Below are positions 62,856 to 64,000 of a stretch of 64,000 nt of DNA, one piece after another. A program made the translations under genes and the position numbers. The stretch comes from Bythopirellula goksoeyrii (GTDB lineage: Bacteria > Planctomycetota > Planctomycetia > Pirellulales > Lacipirellulaceae). The notes below the pieces were generated by a model, which searched no databases, had not been told where the DNA came from, and saw only the letters and a list, made by a program, of their open reading frames with translations. Location of the stretch: positions 3,569,658 through 3,633,657 of the forward strand of contig NZ_CP042913.1 of NCBI RefSeq assembly GCF_008065115.1, read 5' to 3'. Positions within the stretch are counted from its first letter, which is position 1, and every line of letters begins with the position of its first letter.

Positions 62856-63671
62856 TCATTTTCTCCATTGGCGGTACCTCCTGGTCAATCCCACGCACCC
62901 AAAGGCCAGCATCACCACACTCGACGGCTCAGGAACCACCCCCACTCGCATACTATTAAAAAAGGCATCGTTTGCGGGACTGAGTCCGGAAGCGGAATTT
63001 TGCAGGACGATTCCCATGACATTGCCATCCAATGTGGTTAATGGGAGGGTCTGCGAGTTTCCATTCCGCAATGTGACTTTCAGGTCGAAGGTCGTCGAAC
63101 CAGTTCGCAGCAGATTGAAGGAGAGCCCTTCGTCGGCAAAACCAAGAGTGCTCTGCTGATGGGCGGTGAGGTTCTGAGAGTAAACCTCGTAGGTAGAATC
63201 TCCCCCGTGGTATCGGAATAGGATGTAATCACTGTTAGTGATGAACTGCAACCCTGCGAATTGGGTTGTGTCTACGCTACCATTGTCAAAATCGATTTCA
63301 ATCGCTTGTCCGATGGACAAGGGTCCACCGGTCAATTGGCGGAAAGCTGCGATGGCGCTGTTGCCGTTGCGGGCAAAGAGTCCCCACGAGCGGCCTGCGG
63401 TGTCGATGTCTGAATCGCCAGCGATACCTTGGGAGTTTCCATCGTCTAGGCCATCGCCATTAGCGGTCGAAGTCCCCATGAACTGGCCAGCACTACCTTG
63501 GGGAAGAAAGGCCCACGGGGTAAAGCCGAAGCCACCGTTGTCGCCTGCCTGCCAACCATTGTTGTAGACAGCATCGGCAGCAGAATCGAAGGCAATGTTT
63601 GCCGCGCCAAGTGGAGCAATTCCACAGCAAGAAATCAACAAGAGCTGACCAGCGAATAGTATGCGTGTCAT
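62856..63671 (-). CDS. PEP-CTERM exported protein
   Basis: 271 residues from the ATG at 63671, where the signal peptide begins (MTRILFAGQLLLISCCGIAP, cleavage near LGAA); a start at 63758 would add 29 residues in front of it. The exported domain is a beta-sandwich-like fold (FDSAADAVYNNGWQAGDNGG, GDSDIDTAGRSWGLFARNG, AIEIDFDNGSVD, YILFRYHGGDSTYEVYSQ). The C-terminus has VPEPSSVVMLAFGCVGLTRR and a basic tail. It is a substrate for exosortase; no exosortase gene is in the window. 64 bp separate it from the four-module gene downstream, possibly one operon. Confidence 0.85.
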   Translation of the reverse strand: MTRILFAGQLLLISCCGIAPLGAANIAFDSAADAVYNNGWQAGDNGGFGFTPWAFLPQGSAGQFMGTSTANGDGLDDGNSQGIAGDSDIDTAGRSWGLFARNGNSAIAAFRQLTGGPLSIGQAIEIDFDNGSVDTTQFAGLQFITNSDYILFRYHGGDSTYEVYSQNLTAHQQSTLGFADEGLSFNLLRTGSTTFDLKVTLRNGNSQTLPLTTLDGNVMGIVLQNSASGLSPANDAFFNSMRVGVVPEPSSVVMLAFGCVGLTRRYRQWRK

Positions 63672-63835
63672 ATAAACTTTCAGGTAAAAAAGGGTTTGGT
63701 AGATGATTCCAGATCTGGAACGGAGTAAAGTAAAAAATCGTATCTGTGATTGGACCATGTTGAATCAGGCGAGGCCCCAGCCATTCCCCCTATCTGAGAG
63801 AATGGCAAATGCCTCAAGAAAAGTTTTTCCAGCAT

Positions 63836-64000
63836 CTAGCTCATGCAACCCTTTCGTCGCCAAGCGAGCATCGCAAGGATTGTCAAGCCGGCGATCGCAA
63901 CCGAAGCCGGCTCAGGCACGGCGATCGGTTGTTGACGGAGTGTGAACTTGGTCACTCCCCGAGGTAGGTCGGGGACGTCGAACGAGAAGGTGTATTCTGC
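63836..64000 (-). CDS. PEP-CTERM protein, C-terminal end (rest outside window)
   Basis: The last 54 codons of a minus-strand gene entering from the right edge. They read AEYTFSFDVPDLPRGVTKFT, LRQQPIAV, then PEPASVAIAGLTILAMLAW and the basic RRKGCMS before a TAG at 63836. It is a standard PEP-CTERM sorting signal. It extends the minus-strand cluster beyond the window. Confidence 0.85.
   Translation of the reverse strand, partial: AEYTFSFDVPDLPRGVTKFTLRQQPIAVPEPASVAIAGLTILAMLAWRRKGCMS

Overview
This is chromosomal DNA of a planctomycete, most likely a Pirellulales-type organism. The evidence is the mixture of PEP-CTERM proteins with dockerin-like repeats, a DUF1559 pseudopilin-type protein (H-X9-DG type), a large fused cytochrome c synthetase (ResB+CcsA), long secreted proteins of unknown function, weak Shine-Dalgarno use and moderate G+C. 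No rRNA, tRNA or CRISPR array was seen.

Layout. 1-5.1 kb holds a split 'ebo' metabolite-traffic locus: the C-terminus of a UbiA-type EboC, an EboE-like TIM barrel and an EboF-like phosphodiesterase on the plus strand, with an EboB-like TatD hydrolase on the minus strand beyond one secreted protein. 5.3-14.5 kb holds HEAT-repeat and small membrane proteins, then a minus-strand run of ccsBA, a two-domain lipoprotein, a membrane-anchored helix-turn-helix protein with a long acidic region, and a small exported protein. 14.7-24.5 kb holds a HisN-like phosphatase, rpmB, gatC-gatA-gatB (with a GxxExxY gene bounded by inverted repeats filling the gatA-gatB gap), an HUH transposase-like gene, a SAM hydrolase, bioA and a coiled-coil membrane protein. 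24.9-32.3 kb is housekeeping: polA, coaE, rho, ribH, nusB, ftsY. 32.4-34.9 kb is a nitrogen locus: a near-perfect sigma-54 promoter, a structured leader, amtB, and a PII gene lacking the uridylylated tyrosine. 35-39.5 kb has a sodium/solute symporter, larE, a small protein and a DUF4912 protein. 40-48 kb is a complete F1Fo ATP synthase operon (two AtpI/AtpZ-like genes, atpB-E-F-H-A-G-D-C). 48-53.9 kb has a metallopeptidase-like gene, a glutaredoxin-like gene and thiO, a DUF1559-VTC-DUF4956 run and a membrane protein.

53.9-58.3 kb is a mobile-element pile-up: a truncated REP-associated-type transposase, an IS256-family element whose non-coding end is split by an intact-looking group II intron, and a broken gene on the far side. 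58.3-64 kb is a minus-strand cluster of PEP-CTERM (exosortase substrate) proteins running out of the window.

The most striking object is a single 1148-codon reading frame (59345-62791) made of four complete PEP-CTERM precursors joined head to tail. Each has its own signal peptide, exported domain, VPEP/IPEP sorting helix and basic tail, with only about 8-12 residues between one basic tail and the next signal peptide. The membrane topology alternates correctly, so this looks like an exosortase-substrate polyprotein. Its downstream neighbour has the opposite oddity: a TAA codon separates the exported domain from an in-frame PEP-CTERM tail.
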